64,000 nucleotides of DNA. It comes from Rhizobacter sp. Root404 (GTDB lineage Bacteria; Pseudomonadota; Gammaproteobacteria; Burkholderiales; Burkholderiaceae_C). The number at the start of each line of letters is the position of its first letter. Position 1 is the first letter of the stretch. Positions 52,099 through 60,802 of the stretch are shown one piece after another. The notes beneath the pieces are model-generated. The model did not search any database. It was not told the origin of the DNA and was given only the letters and a program-made list of their open reading frames with translations. Made by a program: the position numbers and the translations under genes. Location: assembly GCF_001425865.1 (NCBI RefSeq), contig NZ_LMDS01000005.1, forward strand, positions 1 to 64,000. The letters run 5' to 3'.

Positions 52099-53070
52099 GA
52101 CGACCCGCTCGTACTTCGCCAGCTCCGCCTTGACGAAGGCGCCGAATTGGTCGGGCGTCGAGGCGGCGTTCTCGGCCATCAGGGAACCCAGGCGCGCCTT
52201 CAGCTCCGGCGAAGCGAGCGCCTCGACGAACGCCTTGTTGAGGCGCTGCGTCACGTCGGCCGGCATGCGGGCGGGGCCGAACAGGCCGAACCAGGTGTTG
52301 ATCGCGAACTGGCCGAGGCCCGTGCTGCGGCCGCCTTCGGCGATGGTCGGCACCTCGGGCATCGCCGACGACCGCGTCGCGGTCGTCACGGCGATCGCGC
52401 GCAGCTTGCCGGACCGGATGTTGGCCGACGCCGATGCGAGGTTGTCGAAGGTCAGGTCCACCTGGCCCGAGAGCAGCGCCAGTTGCGCCGGGTTGCCACC
52501 TGCGTACGGGATGTGGACCATGAACACGCCGGCCTGCGACTTGAACATCTCGCCGGCGAGGTGCCCGGCGCTGCCGTTGCCACCCGAGCCGTAGTTCAGC
52601 TGGCCGGGATGCGCCTTCGCGTATCGGACGAGATCGCCGACCTGGCGGATGCCGAGCTTGTCGGCCGTCTGCGCGTTCATCACCAGCACGTTCGGCACCT
52701 GCGCGATGCCGGTGATCGGCGTGAAGTCGTGGATCGGGTCGTACGGGATCTTCTTGAACAGCCACGGGTTGATCGCGTGCGTCGCGACGGCACCGATGAC
52801 CAGCGTCGTGCCGTCCGGCGCGGCCTTCGCGGCCAGGTCGGCGCCGAGGTTGCCGCCGGCGCCGGGCCGGTTGTCGACGACGACGGGGCCGAGCATCGGC
52901 TGCACCTTCTCGGCCAGCGCGCGCGCGACGATGTCGAGCGGGCCGCCGGGCGGGTAGGGCACGATCAAGCGGATCGGCTTGGTCTGCGCCATCGCCGCAC
53001 CGGTGGTCAGCAGAACGAATGCGGCGGCGGCGCGGAGCGCGGATCGGCGCGAGGTGATCGGGTGAGTCAT
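52072..53070 (-). CDS. Bug-family tripartite tricarboxylate transporter substrate-binding protein
   Basis: The protein has 332 residues from the ATG at MTHPITSRR, which has a GGACC site; an ATG four codons upstream overlaps the previous gene's stop. A Tat- or Sec-type signal (SRRSALRAAAAFVLL) ends near residue 29. Bug hallmarks are IRLIVPYPPGGPLDIVARAL near residue 33, PGAGGN, and HIPYAGG. It binds a carboxylate or related solute in the periplasm. No TctAB permease genes are nearby, typical of the many orphan Bug proteins in Burkholderiales. Confidence 0.92.
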   Translation of the reverse strand: MTHPITSRRSALRAAAAFVLLTTGAAMAQTKPIRLIVPYPPGGPLDIVARALAEKVQPMLGPVVVDNRPGAGGNLGADLAAKAAPDGTTLVIGAVATHAINPWLFKKIPYDPIHDFTPITGIAQVPNVLVMNAQTADKLGIRQVGDLVRYAKAHPGQLNYGSGGNGSAGHLAGEMFKSQAGVFMVHIPYAGGNPAQLALLSGQVDLTFDNLASASANIRSGKLRAIAVTTATRSSAMPEVPTIAEGGRSTGLGQFAINTWFGLFGPARMPADVTQRLNKAFVEALASPELKARLGSLMAENAASTPDQFGAFVKAELAKYERVVKSSGATVE

Positions 53071-53081
53071 CGACAGGTCCA

Positions 53082-54110
53082 TCAGGGTTTGCGCAGCAGA
53101 ATGGCCTTGATCCAGCCGTCGCCGCGCGAGGCGGTGACCTTGACGAAGCCGTTCTGCTCCTCGCCGAGCAGCAGCACCTCGTCGTCCTTGGTCAGCGATT
53201 GGACCTCGGGGCTGCCGTCGCGCGGTTGGCGCAGCAGCTTGACGCCGTTGATCTTGGGCATCATCACGTCGCCCGCGGCGGTCGGATTGGCCTTCGGGCT
53301 GGCGGCCGCGTTGTTGACCGAGGCGGCGCTGCGGCCCTGGATCAGCGACGGGTTGGCGCGGATCGCGCGGACGATGTTGTTCCAGTTGTCGACGAAGGAC
53401 GCAACGATCACCTTGCCCTCGTTCGTGTTGCTGTAGCCGCCGCCGGTGGCGCCGCCGCCCACGCCGAACAGCGCGCCGCCGAGCGCGAAGTCCGCCTTCT
53501 GTGCGCTGCCTTCGGCCGCTGCGACCTGGATGCCGGAGCGCGAATCGACCAGCAGCATCATGGTCTGCGCCTCCTTGAACTTGAGGCCACCGGCCAGCCC
53601 GCCGGCGATCAGGCCGGCGCGCCCGCCGAGCAGCCCGCCGATCGCGCCGCCGACGCCGCCGGCGTTGTTCTCGCTGAACACGACGCTCGGATTGACGATG
53701 AAATCCGCGACCGCCATCTGGCCCTTGCCGATGTTCTGCCCGGCCTGCAGTTCGCCCGACTGCGCGAGCGCGCGCTCCTGCATCATGTTGCCCATCGCCG
53801 CGCCGCGTTCGACGACCTGGAAGCAGTTGGACTGCTGCACCAGCATGCGCAGCACCGCGGTCGGCGAGCCGAGGCCGTAGCGCTGCAGGTTGGACAGCAC
53901 CTGGCTCTGCGGCTCGACGACCGCCAGCGTGCCCTTGGGCCCATCGCAGCGCTCGAGTTGCGCGTTCGCGCCTTGCGCGCCGTCCGGACCGGCGCCGCCG
54001 GTGGCGAGCGAGCCGCCGCGCCCGAGGGTCTGGGCGTTGGCGACGAGCGCCGTCGACAAGGTGGCGGCAAGCAGCAGCGTGCCCGCGCCCATGCGGTGAA
54101 GAACGAACAT
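53082..54110 (-). CDS. CsgG/HfaB-like secreted protein with C-terminal SH3 domain
   Basis: The 342-residue protein has a signal peptide ending ANA near residue 27, without a lipobox Cys. Residues of about 50-250 match the CsgG-type pattern (NCFQVVERG, then IVNPSVVF and a Gly-rich stretch, then KEAQTMMLLVDSRSGIQVAAAEG). Residues of about 295-342 look like a bacterial SH3 domain (LTKDDEVLLLGEEQNGFVKV). CsgG proteins form outer-membrane pores or assembly factors. The missing lipobox and added SH3 domain suggest a cell-wall binding, non-pore role; this is inference. Confidence 0.75.
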   Translation of the reverse strand: MFVLHRMGAGTLLLAATLSTALVANAQTLGRGGSLATGGAGPDGAQGANAQLERCDGPKGTLAVVEPQSQVLSNLQRYGLGSPTAVLRMLVQQSNCFQVVERGAAMGNMMQERALAQSGELQAGQNIGKGQMAVADFIVNPSVVFSENNAGGVGGAIGGLLGGRAGLIAGGLAGGLKFKEAQTMMLLVDSRSGIQVAAAEGSAQKADFALGGALFGVGGGATGGGYSNTNEGKVIVASFVDNWNNIVRAIRANPSLIQGRSAASVNNAAASPKANPTAAGDVMMPKINGVKLLRQPRDGSPEVQSLTKDDEVLLLGEEQNGFVKVTASRGDGWIKAILLRKP

Positions 54111-54190
54111 GAAGGGCCTCCCGGAATGCTGCGGCTCGCGTGGCCGCGCGCCGGATTCTACGGTCGCCGTTGCGCGCCGTTCGCCTGCAA

Positions 54191-54751
54191 TCAAGGGGGC
54201 GGCAGGCCGTTCACGACCAGCTTGAAACGCACCTGCACGTCGTTCGCGACCAGGCTCGTGTCCGCCCACTCCGCCTCGCCGATGCGATAGGCCAGACGCT
54301 TGATCGTGAAGGCGCCGGTCGCCGTGGCCATCGCGCCTTGCTGCACCAGCGTCACGGGCACGACGACGGGCTGTGCGCTGCCCTTGACGGTCAGCGTGCC
54401 GGCCACCTCGTAGCGGCCGGCGCCGGTGCTCCTGATCGCCGTGGAGCGGAAGCTTGCCTGCGCGAAGCGCGCAGTGTCGAACCAGTTGGGCTTCAGCAGC
54501 TCGGCATCGGTCTCGGCGATGCCGAGCGTCGCGCTCGTGGCGTCGAGGGTGATCCCGACGCTGCCGGTTTCCGGTCGCTTTGGATCGAGCGCGATGGCGG
54601 CGTCGAAGCGGCGGAACCGACCTTCGACCGGCACACCCATCTGCGTGCTCGTGAACGTGATCTCGCTGCGGGCGGGGTCGAGCGTGGCCACGGGCTGTGC
54701 GAGCGCGGCGCCCGCGACCAGTGCCAGAGCCAGAGCCAGCACTGCCTTCAT
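54191..54751 (-). CDS. YceI-family periplasmic protein
   Basis: The 186-residue protein has a signal peptide ending ALA near residue 18. The lipocalin-like YceI domain holds SEITFTSTQMGVPVEGRFRR near residue 29, PNWFDTARFAQASF near residue 88, and GTLTVKG. Family members bind isoprenoid or amphiphilic lipids. The ATG overlaps the stop of the cytochrome b561 gene, a pairing common in proteobacteria. Confidence 0.93.
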   Translation of the reverse strand: MKAVLALALALVAGAALAQPVATLDPARSEITFTSTQMGVPVEGRFRRFDAAIALDPKRPETGSVGITLDATSATLGIAETDAELLKPNWFDTARFAQASFRSTAIRSTGAGRYEVAGTLTVKGSAQPVVVPVTLVQQGAMATATGAFTIKRLAYRIGEAEWADTSLVANDVQVRFKLVVNGLPPP

Positions 54752-55317
54752 CGCGGGGTGCGCTGCGGCCAGATGCGCCAGAACAGGCCATCGCGGTCGA
54801 TCCACTGGTGCTTCAGTGCCGCGGCCACGTGCAGCAGGGCCAGCGCCGCGAGCGCGAAGGCGAGCGTCTGGTGCAGCGGCTTCAGCACGTCGGTGGCGAG
54901 CGCCTTGTCGACCGCCACCCAGTCCGGCAGCGGCAACACGCCGAACCAGACGACGGGAAAGCCCGCGGCCGAGCTGTAGGCCCAGCCGGCGAGCGGCACG
55001 CCAAGGAACAGCCCGTACAGCAGCGCATGCGTTGCGTAGTGCGCATGGCGCTGCCACGGCGGCATCGCGTTCAGCACCGCGGGAGCGAGCGGCGGCGGGC
55101 GGTGCGTCACGCGCCAGAGCAGGCGCAGCACGGACAGCGCGAGGATCGTGATGCCGGCCCACTTGTGCCAGTTGAACAGCCGCAGCCGCTGCGGCGAGAA
55201 CGGCAGGTCGTGCATGTAGACGCCGACGCTGAACGCACCGACGAGCGCGATGGCGAGCAGCCAGTGCAGACCGATGGCGACGGCGCCATACGAACCGGCA
55301 TCGGTGCGGGTGTTCAT
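54748..55317 (-). CDS. Cytochrome b561 family membrane protein
   Basis: The 189-residue protein has four membrane helices. His residues suitable for heme b binding lie in GLHWLLA near residue 17, NWHKWAG near residue 50, and LHQTLAF and LLHVAAALKH near residues 150-165. Bacterial b561 proteins carry electrons from the quinone pool to periplasmic partners. It is coupled to the YceI gene by a 4-base overlap. Confidence 0.92.
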   Translation of the reverse strand: MNTRTDAGSYGAVAIGLHWLLAIALVGAFSVGVYMHDLPFSPQRLRLFNWHKWAGITILALSVLRLLWRVTHRPPPLAPAVLNAMPPWQRHAHYATHALLYGLFLGVPLAGWAYSSAAGFPVVWFGVLPLPDWVAVDKALATDVLKPLHQTLAFALAALALLHVAAALKHQWIDRDGLFWRIWPQRTPR

Positions 55318-55326
55318 GCGCCGGGG

Positions 55327-56364
55327 CTACGCGCCATGCTTGTCGGCTTCGGAGGTGAACGAGTCGGCGTAGAACTCGTCGTCGGGCAGGCCGCACCGGG
55401 CGACGAAATCCTTGTGGGCCGACTCGACCATGATCGGCGCGCCGCATGCATAGACCTGGTGGTTCATCAGGTTCGGGTGATCGTGCATCACGGCCTGGTG
55501 GACCAGGCCGGTGCGGCCGGTCCACGCGTCTTCCGGTCTGGGCTCGGAGAGCACCGGGATGTACGTGAGGTTCGGCAGCGCATTCGCGGCCTCGAGCGCC
55601 CAGTCGTGCAGGTACAGGTCGGCCTTGCTGCGGCAGCCCCAGTAGAGCACCGCGTGCCGCTGGCTGTGCTTGAACTGCAGGTGCTCGATGATCGCCTTGA
55701 TCGGCGCGAAGCCGGTGCCGGAGGCGAGCAGGATCATCGGCTTGTCGGAGTCCTCGCGCAGGAAGAAGCTGCCGAACGGGCCCTCCATGCGCAGAATGTC
55801 CTTCTCCTTCAGCGCGGTGAACACGTGGTCGGTGAACTTGCCGCCGGGCAGATGCCGCAGGTGCAGTTCGATGCCGGGCTTGTCGACCTGCGTGTGCGGC
55901 GCGTTGGCCATCGAGTAGCTGCGTCGCGAGCCATCGCGCAGGATGAACTCGACATACTGCCCGGCGTGGTACTGCAGCCGGTCGTTGGCCGGCAGCTGCA
56001 TCTGCAGGATCGCGACATCGGGTGCCGGCTTCGTGATCGTCGTGACGCGCGACGGCATCTTGCGGATCGCGAACTCGCCCGCGCCGGGCACCGTGCGGGC
56101 CTCGACGACCACGTCGCTTTGCGGCGCGGCCTGGCAGGTCAGGATCCAGCCGGCGGCCTCTTCCTCGGGGCTCAGGGCCTTGCTCTGGTGCACGCCATGG
56201 ATCACGCGGCCCTCGAGCATGCGGCTCTTGCACGAGCCGCAGGCGCCGTCCTTGCAACCGTAGGGCAGGCCGATCCCCTGGCGGATGGCGGCGGTGAGGA
56301 TCGGTTCGTCGCGGTCGACCGAGAAGGTCCGGCCGCTGGGTTGCACGGTGACGGTGAAGGGCAT
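55327..56364 (-). CDS. Ferredoxin reductase with N-terminal 2Fe-2S domain (CDP-6-deoxy-delta-3,4-glucoseen reductase-like)
   Basis: The protein has 345 residues from the ATG at MPFTVTVQPSG. The plant-type ferredoxin domain (1-90) has the cluster ligands in CKDGACGSC plus a later Cys in WILTCQA. The FAD domain has RSYSMANAP near residue 145, and the NAD domain has LLASGTGFAPIKA near residue 210, with a late CGAP. Homologues are annotated as AscD-type deoxysugar reductases, but without sugar genes nearby it is more likely a general NAD(P)H-driven electron supplier, such as a flavin or oxygenase reductase. Confidence 0.88.
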   Translation of the reverse strand: MPFTVTVQPSGRTFSVDRDEPILTAAIRQGIGLPYGCKDGACGSCKSRMLEGRVIHGVHQSKALSPEEEAAGWILTCQAAPQSDVVVEARTVPGAGEFAIRKMPSRVTTITKPAPDVAILQMQLPANDRLQYHAGQYVEFILRDGSRRSYSMANAPHTQVDKPGIELHLRHLPGGKFTDHVFTALKEKDILRMEGPFGSFFLREDSDKPMILLASGTGFAPIKAIIEHLQFKHSQRHAVLYWGCRSKADLYLHDWALEAANALPNLTYIPVLSEPRPEDAWTGRTGLVHQAVMHDHPNLMNHQVYACGAPIMVESAHKDFVARCGLPDDEFYADSFTSEADKHGA

Positions 56365-56438
56365 GGGATGGCGAGCGCCTGGCGGCGATCTCATTAAACT
56401 GAGCCGGTGATTTTGCCTGCACATCGAATCTCCCCTTG

Positions 56439-57329
56439 ATGGACCGCGCCACGCGCTTCAAGCGGCCGACGCTGCTGATCGTCGGCTGCGGCGATGTCGG
56501 CCTGCGCGTCGTCCGGCTGCTGCGCGGACGCTGGCGCCTGCTCGCGTTGACCTCCGATCCGGCGCGGCGCGTCGAACTGCGCGCGGCGGGGGCCATGCCG
56601 CTGGTCGGCAACCTGGATGCGCCGGCCACGCTGGCGCGCCTGGCGGGGGTGGCCGACGCGGTGCTGCATCTGGCGCCGCCGCCCGGCAGCGGCGCGACCG
56701 ATTCGCGCACCGCCCACCTGCTGCAGGCGCTGGCGCGGCATGCACGTGTGCGGCGCATCGTCTACGGCAGCACCAGCGGCGTCTATGGCGATTGCGACGG
56801 CGCGCGGTTCGACGAGACGCGCACGCCGAACCCGGCGACCGACCGCGGGCGTCGGCGCGTCGATGCCGAACGACGCCTGCGCTGGTACGGGCGCGCATTT
56901 GGCGCGCGTGTGAGCCTGCTGCGCATCCCCGGCATCTACGCCGGCGACCGCGTCGGCGGGCACCCGCGCGAGCGCCTTGCGCGCGGCACGCCGGTGCTCG
57001 CCGCCGACGACGACGTGTACACCAACCACATCCACGCCGACGACCTCGCGCGGGCCTGTGTCGCCGCACTGCGCCGCGGGCTGCCGCAGCGCGTGGTGCA
57101 CGCCAGCGACGACACCGAGATGAAGATGGGCGACTACTTCGATCTCGCCGCCGACCTCGAAGGCCTGCCGCGGCCGCGGCGCATCGCCCGCGCGCAGGCC
57201 AGCGACGAGATGTCGCCGATGCAGCTGAGCTTCATGGGCGAATCGCGCCGGCTCGTGAACGACCGGCTGAAGCGCGAACTGCGCCTGCAGCTGCGCTACC
57301 CGACCGTCAACCAGGGCCTCGTCGCCTGA
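56439..57329 (+). CDS. NAD(P)-dependent epimerase-like protein (YeeZ type)
   Basis: The 296-residue extended SDR-like protein has the nucleotide motif VGCGDVGLRVVRLL near residue 16, then STSGVYGDC near residue 110. The PGIYAGDR block near residue 163 and HIHADDLA near residue 190 match the sugar-epimerase fold. The usual catalytic YxxxK is not evident. Substrate is unknown. The ATG at MDRATRF follows a TTG. Confidence 0.82.
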   Translation: MDRATRFKRPTLLIVGCGDVGLRVVRLLRGRWRLLALTSDPARRVELRAAGAMPLVGNLDAPATLARLAGVADAVLHLAPPPGSGATDSRTAHLLQALARHARVRRIVYGSTSGVYGDCDGARFDETRTPNPATDRGRRRVDAERRLRWYGRAFGARVSLLRIPGIYAGDRVGGHPRERLARGTPVLAADDDVYTNHIHADDLARACVAALRRGLPQRVVHASDDTEMKMGDYFDLAADLEGLPRPRRIARAQASDEMSPMQLSFMGESRRLVNDRLKRELRLQLRYPTVNQGLVA

Positions 57330-57340
57330 CACTCCCGACC

Positions 57341-58240
57341 ATGAAAACACTGCTGCTGACCGATCCGATTCCCGCGGGTGCATTCAGGATCGCGATCCAG
57401 GCGATCGCGCCGGACGTCGAACTGGTCGACTACCGGCGCGACATCACCGACGCCGAACTCGCCGGGATCGACGTGGTGCTCGGCTGGCGCTTTCCCGCGG
57501 GCGTGGCGGCACGGCTGCCGCGGCTGAAGTGGGTCTGCTCGGTCGCGGCCGGCGTCGAGAAGCTGCTGGTGCCCGAGCTGCCCGCGCAGGTGCCCCTCTC
57601 GCGCATCGTCGACACCGAACAGGCCGAGGGCATCGCGCAGTTCGTCGTGCTGATGGCGCTGCGGCACGTGCGGGACCTGCCGGGCTACGAGGCGCTGCAG
57701 CGCGAGCGCTCGTGGACACGCCGCCCGATGGCCGCCGCGCGCAGCCGCGTCGCGGTGCTCGGCATGGGCACGATGGGCGGCGCGGTCGCGCGTCTGCTGG
57801 GCGCCGTGGGTTTCGCGGTGACCGGCTGGAGCCGCAGCACCGGCGCATCGCTCGACGCGCTGCTCGCGAGCAGCGACATCGTCGTCTGCGCGTTGCCGCT
57901 GACGCCGCAGACCGACGGCCTGCTCGACGCCCGCGCGTTCGGGCAGATGCCCGTGGGCAGCTACCTGATCAACATCGCGCGCGGCGCGCATGTCGTCGAG
58001 CCCGACCTGATCGCCGCGGTGCGCAGCGGTCACCTCGCCGGCGCCGCGCTCGACGTGCAGCGTAACGAGCCGATGGCGACGGACGACCCGTTGTGGAGCG
58101 TGCCGGGCATCACAATCACGCCGCACATCGCGGCGCAATCGTCACCGCAGACGATCGCGGCGCAGTTCGTCGCCGGCCTGCGATGTGTCGAACGCGGCGA
58201 GGTACCGCCGCAGGTCGTCGACCGGGCGCGCGGTTACTGA
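57341..58240 (+). CDS. ghrA: Glyoxylate/hydroxypyruvate reductase A
   Basis: The 299-residue D-2-hydroxyacid dehydrogenase has the nucleotide motif VLGMGTMGGAVARLL near residue 141. The catalytic set is intact: Arg in NIARGAHVVE near residue 212, Glu in QRNEPM, and His in TPHIAAQS near residue 262. It reduces glyoxylate and hydroxypyruvate with NADPH. It follows the epimerase-like gene by 11 bases. It contrasts with the degenerate family member at 61772-62749. Confidence 0.9.
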   Translation: MKTLLLTDPIPAGAFRIAIQAIAPDVELVDYRRDITDAELAGIDVVLGWRFPAGVAARLPRLKWVCSVAAGVEKLLVPELPAQVPLSRIVDTEQAEGIAQFVVLMALRHVRDLPGYEALQRERSWTRRPMAAARSRVAVLGMGTMGGAVARLLGAVGFAVTGWSRSTGASLDALLASSDIVVCALPLTPQTDGLLDARAFGQMPVGSYLINIARGAHVVEPDLIAAVRSGHLAGAALDVQRNEPMATDDPLWSVPGITITPHIAAQSSPQTIAAQFVAGLRCVERGEVPPQVVDRARGY

Positions 58241-58241
58241 C

Positions 58242-58829
58242 TCAGCGCCCGAAGGGCGAGCGCCCCTGCCAGTAGCGGATCATCAGGAAGCCGCCGAGCA
58301 TGCCGCCCAGGTGCGCGAAGTGGGCCACGCCCTGCATGGTGCCGGTCACGCCGAACAGCAGTTCGAGACCGCCGAAGATCGCGACGAAGTACTTGGCTTT
58401 CATCGGGATCGGCGGGAACAGCGGCATGATCATGCGGTTCGGGAACATCATGCCGAACGCCAGCAGCAGGCCGAACAGCCCGCCGGACGCGCCGACGGTC
58501 GGGTAGATCGCGCCAGTCAGCGCGGCGAACAGCAGTTGCGTCAGCGCGGCCGTCAGCACGCTGGCGAAGTAGAACTGCAGGAAGCGCTTCGGCCCCCACA
58601 GGCGCTCGAGGTCGGAGCCGAACATCCACAGCCCGAGCATGTTGAAGAACAGGTGCGTGATGCTGCCGTGCAGGAACGAGTAGCTGACCACCTGCCACGG
58701 CAGGAAGCCACCACCGAGCGGCCACAGCGCCAGGGCGCGCGTGAACCAGGGCCCGAGGAAGTAATCGATACAGAACGCCGCCACGTTGATCAGCAGCAGG
58801 GCTTGGGTCACAGGGGGCATCGGCGGCAT
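58242..58829 (-). CDS. Rhomboid-family intramembrane protease (second copy)
   Basis: The 195-residue protein has six membrane helices. The catalytic Ser is in VGASGGLFG near residue 117 and the His in FAHLGGMLGG near residue 172. HGSITHLFFNMLGLWMFG near residue 55 is the typical loop and second helix. It is a core rhomboid without extra domains and unlike the one at 10536-11159. It converges on ghrA with a 1-base gap. Confidence 0.92.
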   Translation of the reverse strand: MPPMPPVTQALLLINVAAFCIDYFLGPWFTRALALWPLGGGFLPWQVVSYSFLHGSITHLFFNMLGLWMFGSDLERLWGPKRFLQFYFASVLTAALTQLLFAALTGAIYPTVGASGGLFGLLLAFGMMFPNRMIMPLFPPIPMKAKYFVAIFGGLELLFGVTGTMQGVAHFAHLGGMLGGFLMIRYWQGRSPFGR

Positions 58830-58897
58830 GCGCGAACTTCCGGTTGGGGCGGGCAGGAAGCAGAGTCTAAGGGCGCGCCTGCGAGACCCCGCTGTGG

Positions 58898-58903
58898 CAG
58901 AAT
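58898..58903 (+). promoter_or_regulatory. Putative -10 element (CAGAAT) of tRNA-Leu
   Basis: CAGAAT followed by CGCGCC lies 20 bases before the tRNA. The GC-rich discriminator fits stringent control of a stable RNA promoter. Confidence 0.4.
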
Positions 58904-58922
58904 CGCGCCCTCTGCAGCACCG

Positions 58923-59007
58923 GCCTCGGTGGTGAAATCGGTATACACGACGGACTCAAAATCCGTTGCCGCAAGGCGTGTCGGTTCAAGTCCGACCCGA
59001 GGCACCA
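58923..59007 (+). tRNA. tRNA-Leu (anticodon CAA)
   Basis: The 85-base tRNA has an acceptor stem GCCTCGG / CCGAGGC, an anticodon loop CTCAAAA with CAA at 58957-58959, a long class II variable arm, the T-loop TTCAAGT, and an encoded CCA at the 3' end. It reads UUG codons. Confidence 0.95.
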
Positions 59008-59064
59008 ATCCCTGATCCAGCGTTCCTGTCCACGGCCTGCGAGAATCGCCGCCGAGGAGAGTTC

Positions 59065-59997
59065 ATGAGCGCCCCATCGCGATCCAAAGCCGCCCCCAAG
59101 TACAACACCGTCGAAGACGTGATCGGCAACACGCCGCTGGTACGGCTGGTGCGCATCCCCGGGCTGGACAACGAGCAGCGCGGCAACGTGATCCTCGGCA
59201 AGCTCGAGGGCAACAACCCGGCCGGCTCGGTCAAGGACCGCCCGGCGATCAGCATGATCCGCCGCGCCGAGGAGCGCGGCGACATCAAGCCGGGCGACAC
59301 GCTGATCGAGGCCACCTCAGGCAACACCGGCATCGCGCTGGCGATGGCGGCGGCGATCCGGGGCTACCGCATGCTGCTGATCATGCCGGAGGACCTCAGC
59401 ATCGAACGCGCGCAGACCATGAAGGCGTTCGGTGCCGAACTGCTGCTGACGCCGCGCTCCGGCGGCATGGAATACGCCCGCGACCTGGCCGAGCAGATGC
59501 AGAAGGACGGCAAGGGCCGCGTGCTCGACCAGTTCGCGAACGCCGACAACCCGCGCATCCACTACGAGACCACCGGCCCGGAAATCTGGCGCGACACCAA
59601 GGGCCGCGTCACGCACTTCGTCAGCGCGATGGGCACGACCGGCACGATCACCGGTACCTCGCGCTACCTGAAGGAGCAGAGCAAGGCGGTCCGCGTGATC
59701 GGCGCGCAGCCGAGCGAGGGCTCGCGCATCCCGGGCATCCGCAAGTGGCCCGAGGCCTACCTGCCGAAAATCTACGACCCGACCTTCATCGACGAGATGA
59801 TCTACGTCAGCCAGGCCGACGCCGAGCAGATGGCGCGCCGGCTGGCGGCCGAGGAGGGCCTGTTCGCCGGCATCTCGGCGGCGGGCGCGTGCTGGGTGGC
59901 GCTGCAGGTCGCGAAGCAGGTCGAGAACGCGACGATCGTGTTCGTGGTCTGCGACCGCGGCGATCGCTACCTGTCGACCGGGGTGTTCCCCGCATGA
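59065..59997 (+). CDS. cysM: Cysteine synthase B
   Basis: The 310-residue PLP enzyme binds the cofactor through K57 in GSVKDRPA. SGNTGIALAMAAAIRGY near residue 89 is the substrate loop, and GTTGTITGTSRYL near residue 193 holds the PLP phosphate. The CysM type is favoured by EGSRIPGIRKWP near residue 223. It makes cysteine from O-acetylserine and sulfide or thiosulfate. GAGGAGA precedes the ATG. Its stop overlaps the Nudix gene, and tusA follows. Confidence 0.94.
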   Translation: MSAPSRSKAAPKYNTVEDVIGNTPLVRLVRIPGLDNEQRGNVILGKLEGNNPAGSVKDRPAISMIRRAEERGDIKPGDTLIEATSGNTGIALAMAAAIRGYRMLLIMPEDLSIERAQTMKAFGAELLLTPRSGGMEYARDLAEQMQKDGKGRVLDQFANADNPRIHYETTGPEIWRDTKGRVTHFVSAMGTTGTITGTSRYLKEQSKAVRVIGAQPSEGSRIPGIRKWPEAYLPKIYDPTFIDEMIYVSQADAEQMARRLAAEEGLFAGISAAGACWVALQVAKQVENATIVFVVCDRGDRYLSTGVFPA

Positions 59998-60551
59998 GCG
60001 CCGCCTTCAACTTCTGCCCAAACTGCGCGACGCCGCTGCAACTGCTTGCGCGCCTGGAAGACGGCGGCGAGAAGTCGCGCACGCGCTGCCCTGCCTGCGA
60101 GTGGACGCACTGGAACAACCCGACGCCTGTGCTGGCCGGGATCGTCGAATGCGCCGATCGCGACGGGCTGGTACTGCTGGCGCGCAACGCCGCGTGGTCG
60201 GGCCGCATGTTCGCGCTGATCACCGGCTTCATGGAAGCCGGCGAGACGCCGGAAGAGGGCATCGCGCGCGAGATCAAGGAAGAGACCAACCTCGATGTCG
60301 ACGCGCTGAAGCTGGTCGGCGTCTACGACTTCCAGCGCATGAACCAAGTGATCATCGCGTACCACGCGGTCGCGCGGGGCGAGGTCGTGCTGTCGCCGGA
60401 GCTGGCCGAGTACCGGCTGTACCGCCCCGAGGACATCAAGTGCTGGCGCGCCGGCACCGGCTATGCGGTGGCGGACTGGCTGACCGGTCGGGGCATCACG
60501 CCGCAATGGGTGGAACTGCCCCCGCGCCCTGCGGCGGCCGAGGGCTCGTAG
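59994..60551 (+). CDS. Nudix hydrolase with N-terminal zinc ribbon
   Basis: The 185-residue protein has two Cys pairs (CPNC near residue 8 and CPAC near residue 32), giving an NADH-pyrophosphatase-type zinc ribbon. The Nudix box is GFMEAGETPEEG, continuing REIKEET, near residue 78; the last Gly of the consensus is replaced by Asn. It likely hydrolyses a nucleotide-sugar or NAD-like diphosphate. It is coupled to cysM by a 4-base overlap. Confidence 0.9.
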   Translation: MSAAFNFCPNCATPLQLLARLEDGGEKSRTRCPACEWTHWNNPTPVLAGIVECADRDGLVLLARNAAWSGRMFALITGFMEAGETPEEGIAREIKEETNLDVDALKLVGVYDFQRMNQVIIAYHAVARGEVVLSPELAEYRLYRPEDIKCWRAGTGYAVADWLTGRGITPQWVELPPRPAAAEGS

Positions 60552-60574
60552 AATCGCCCGACACGAGGAACACG

Positions 60575-60802
60575 ATGAACGCCCAGAAAGAACTCGACAC
60601 GCGCGGCCTGAACTGCCCGCTGCCCATCCTGAAAGCCAAGAAGGCGCTCGCCGACATGCTCAGCGGCGAGGTCCTCAAGGTGGTGGCGACCGACCCGGGC
60701 TCGATGCGCGATTTCCAGGCGTTCGCCCGGCAGACCGGCAACGAACTCGTCGAGCAGGAAAGCAGCAACGACGAGTTCATCCACTTCCTGCGCCGGCGCT
60801 AG
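60575..60802 (+). CDS. tusA: Sulfur carrier/sulfurtransferase TusA
   Basis: The 75-residue protein carries the active Cys C14 in GLNCPLPILKAKKAL. It relays persulfide sulfur for tRNA thiolation and molybdenum cofactor chemistry. GAGGAA precedes the ATG. A TAGAAT at 60549-60554 may be its own -10. It stands downstream of cysM and the Nudix gene, forming a sulfur-linked group, and abuts the galU stop with no gap. Confidence 0.95.
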   Translation: MNAQKELDTRGLNCPLPILKAKKALADMLSGEVLKVVATDPGSMRDFQAFARQTGNELVEQESSNDEFIHFLRRR

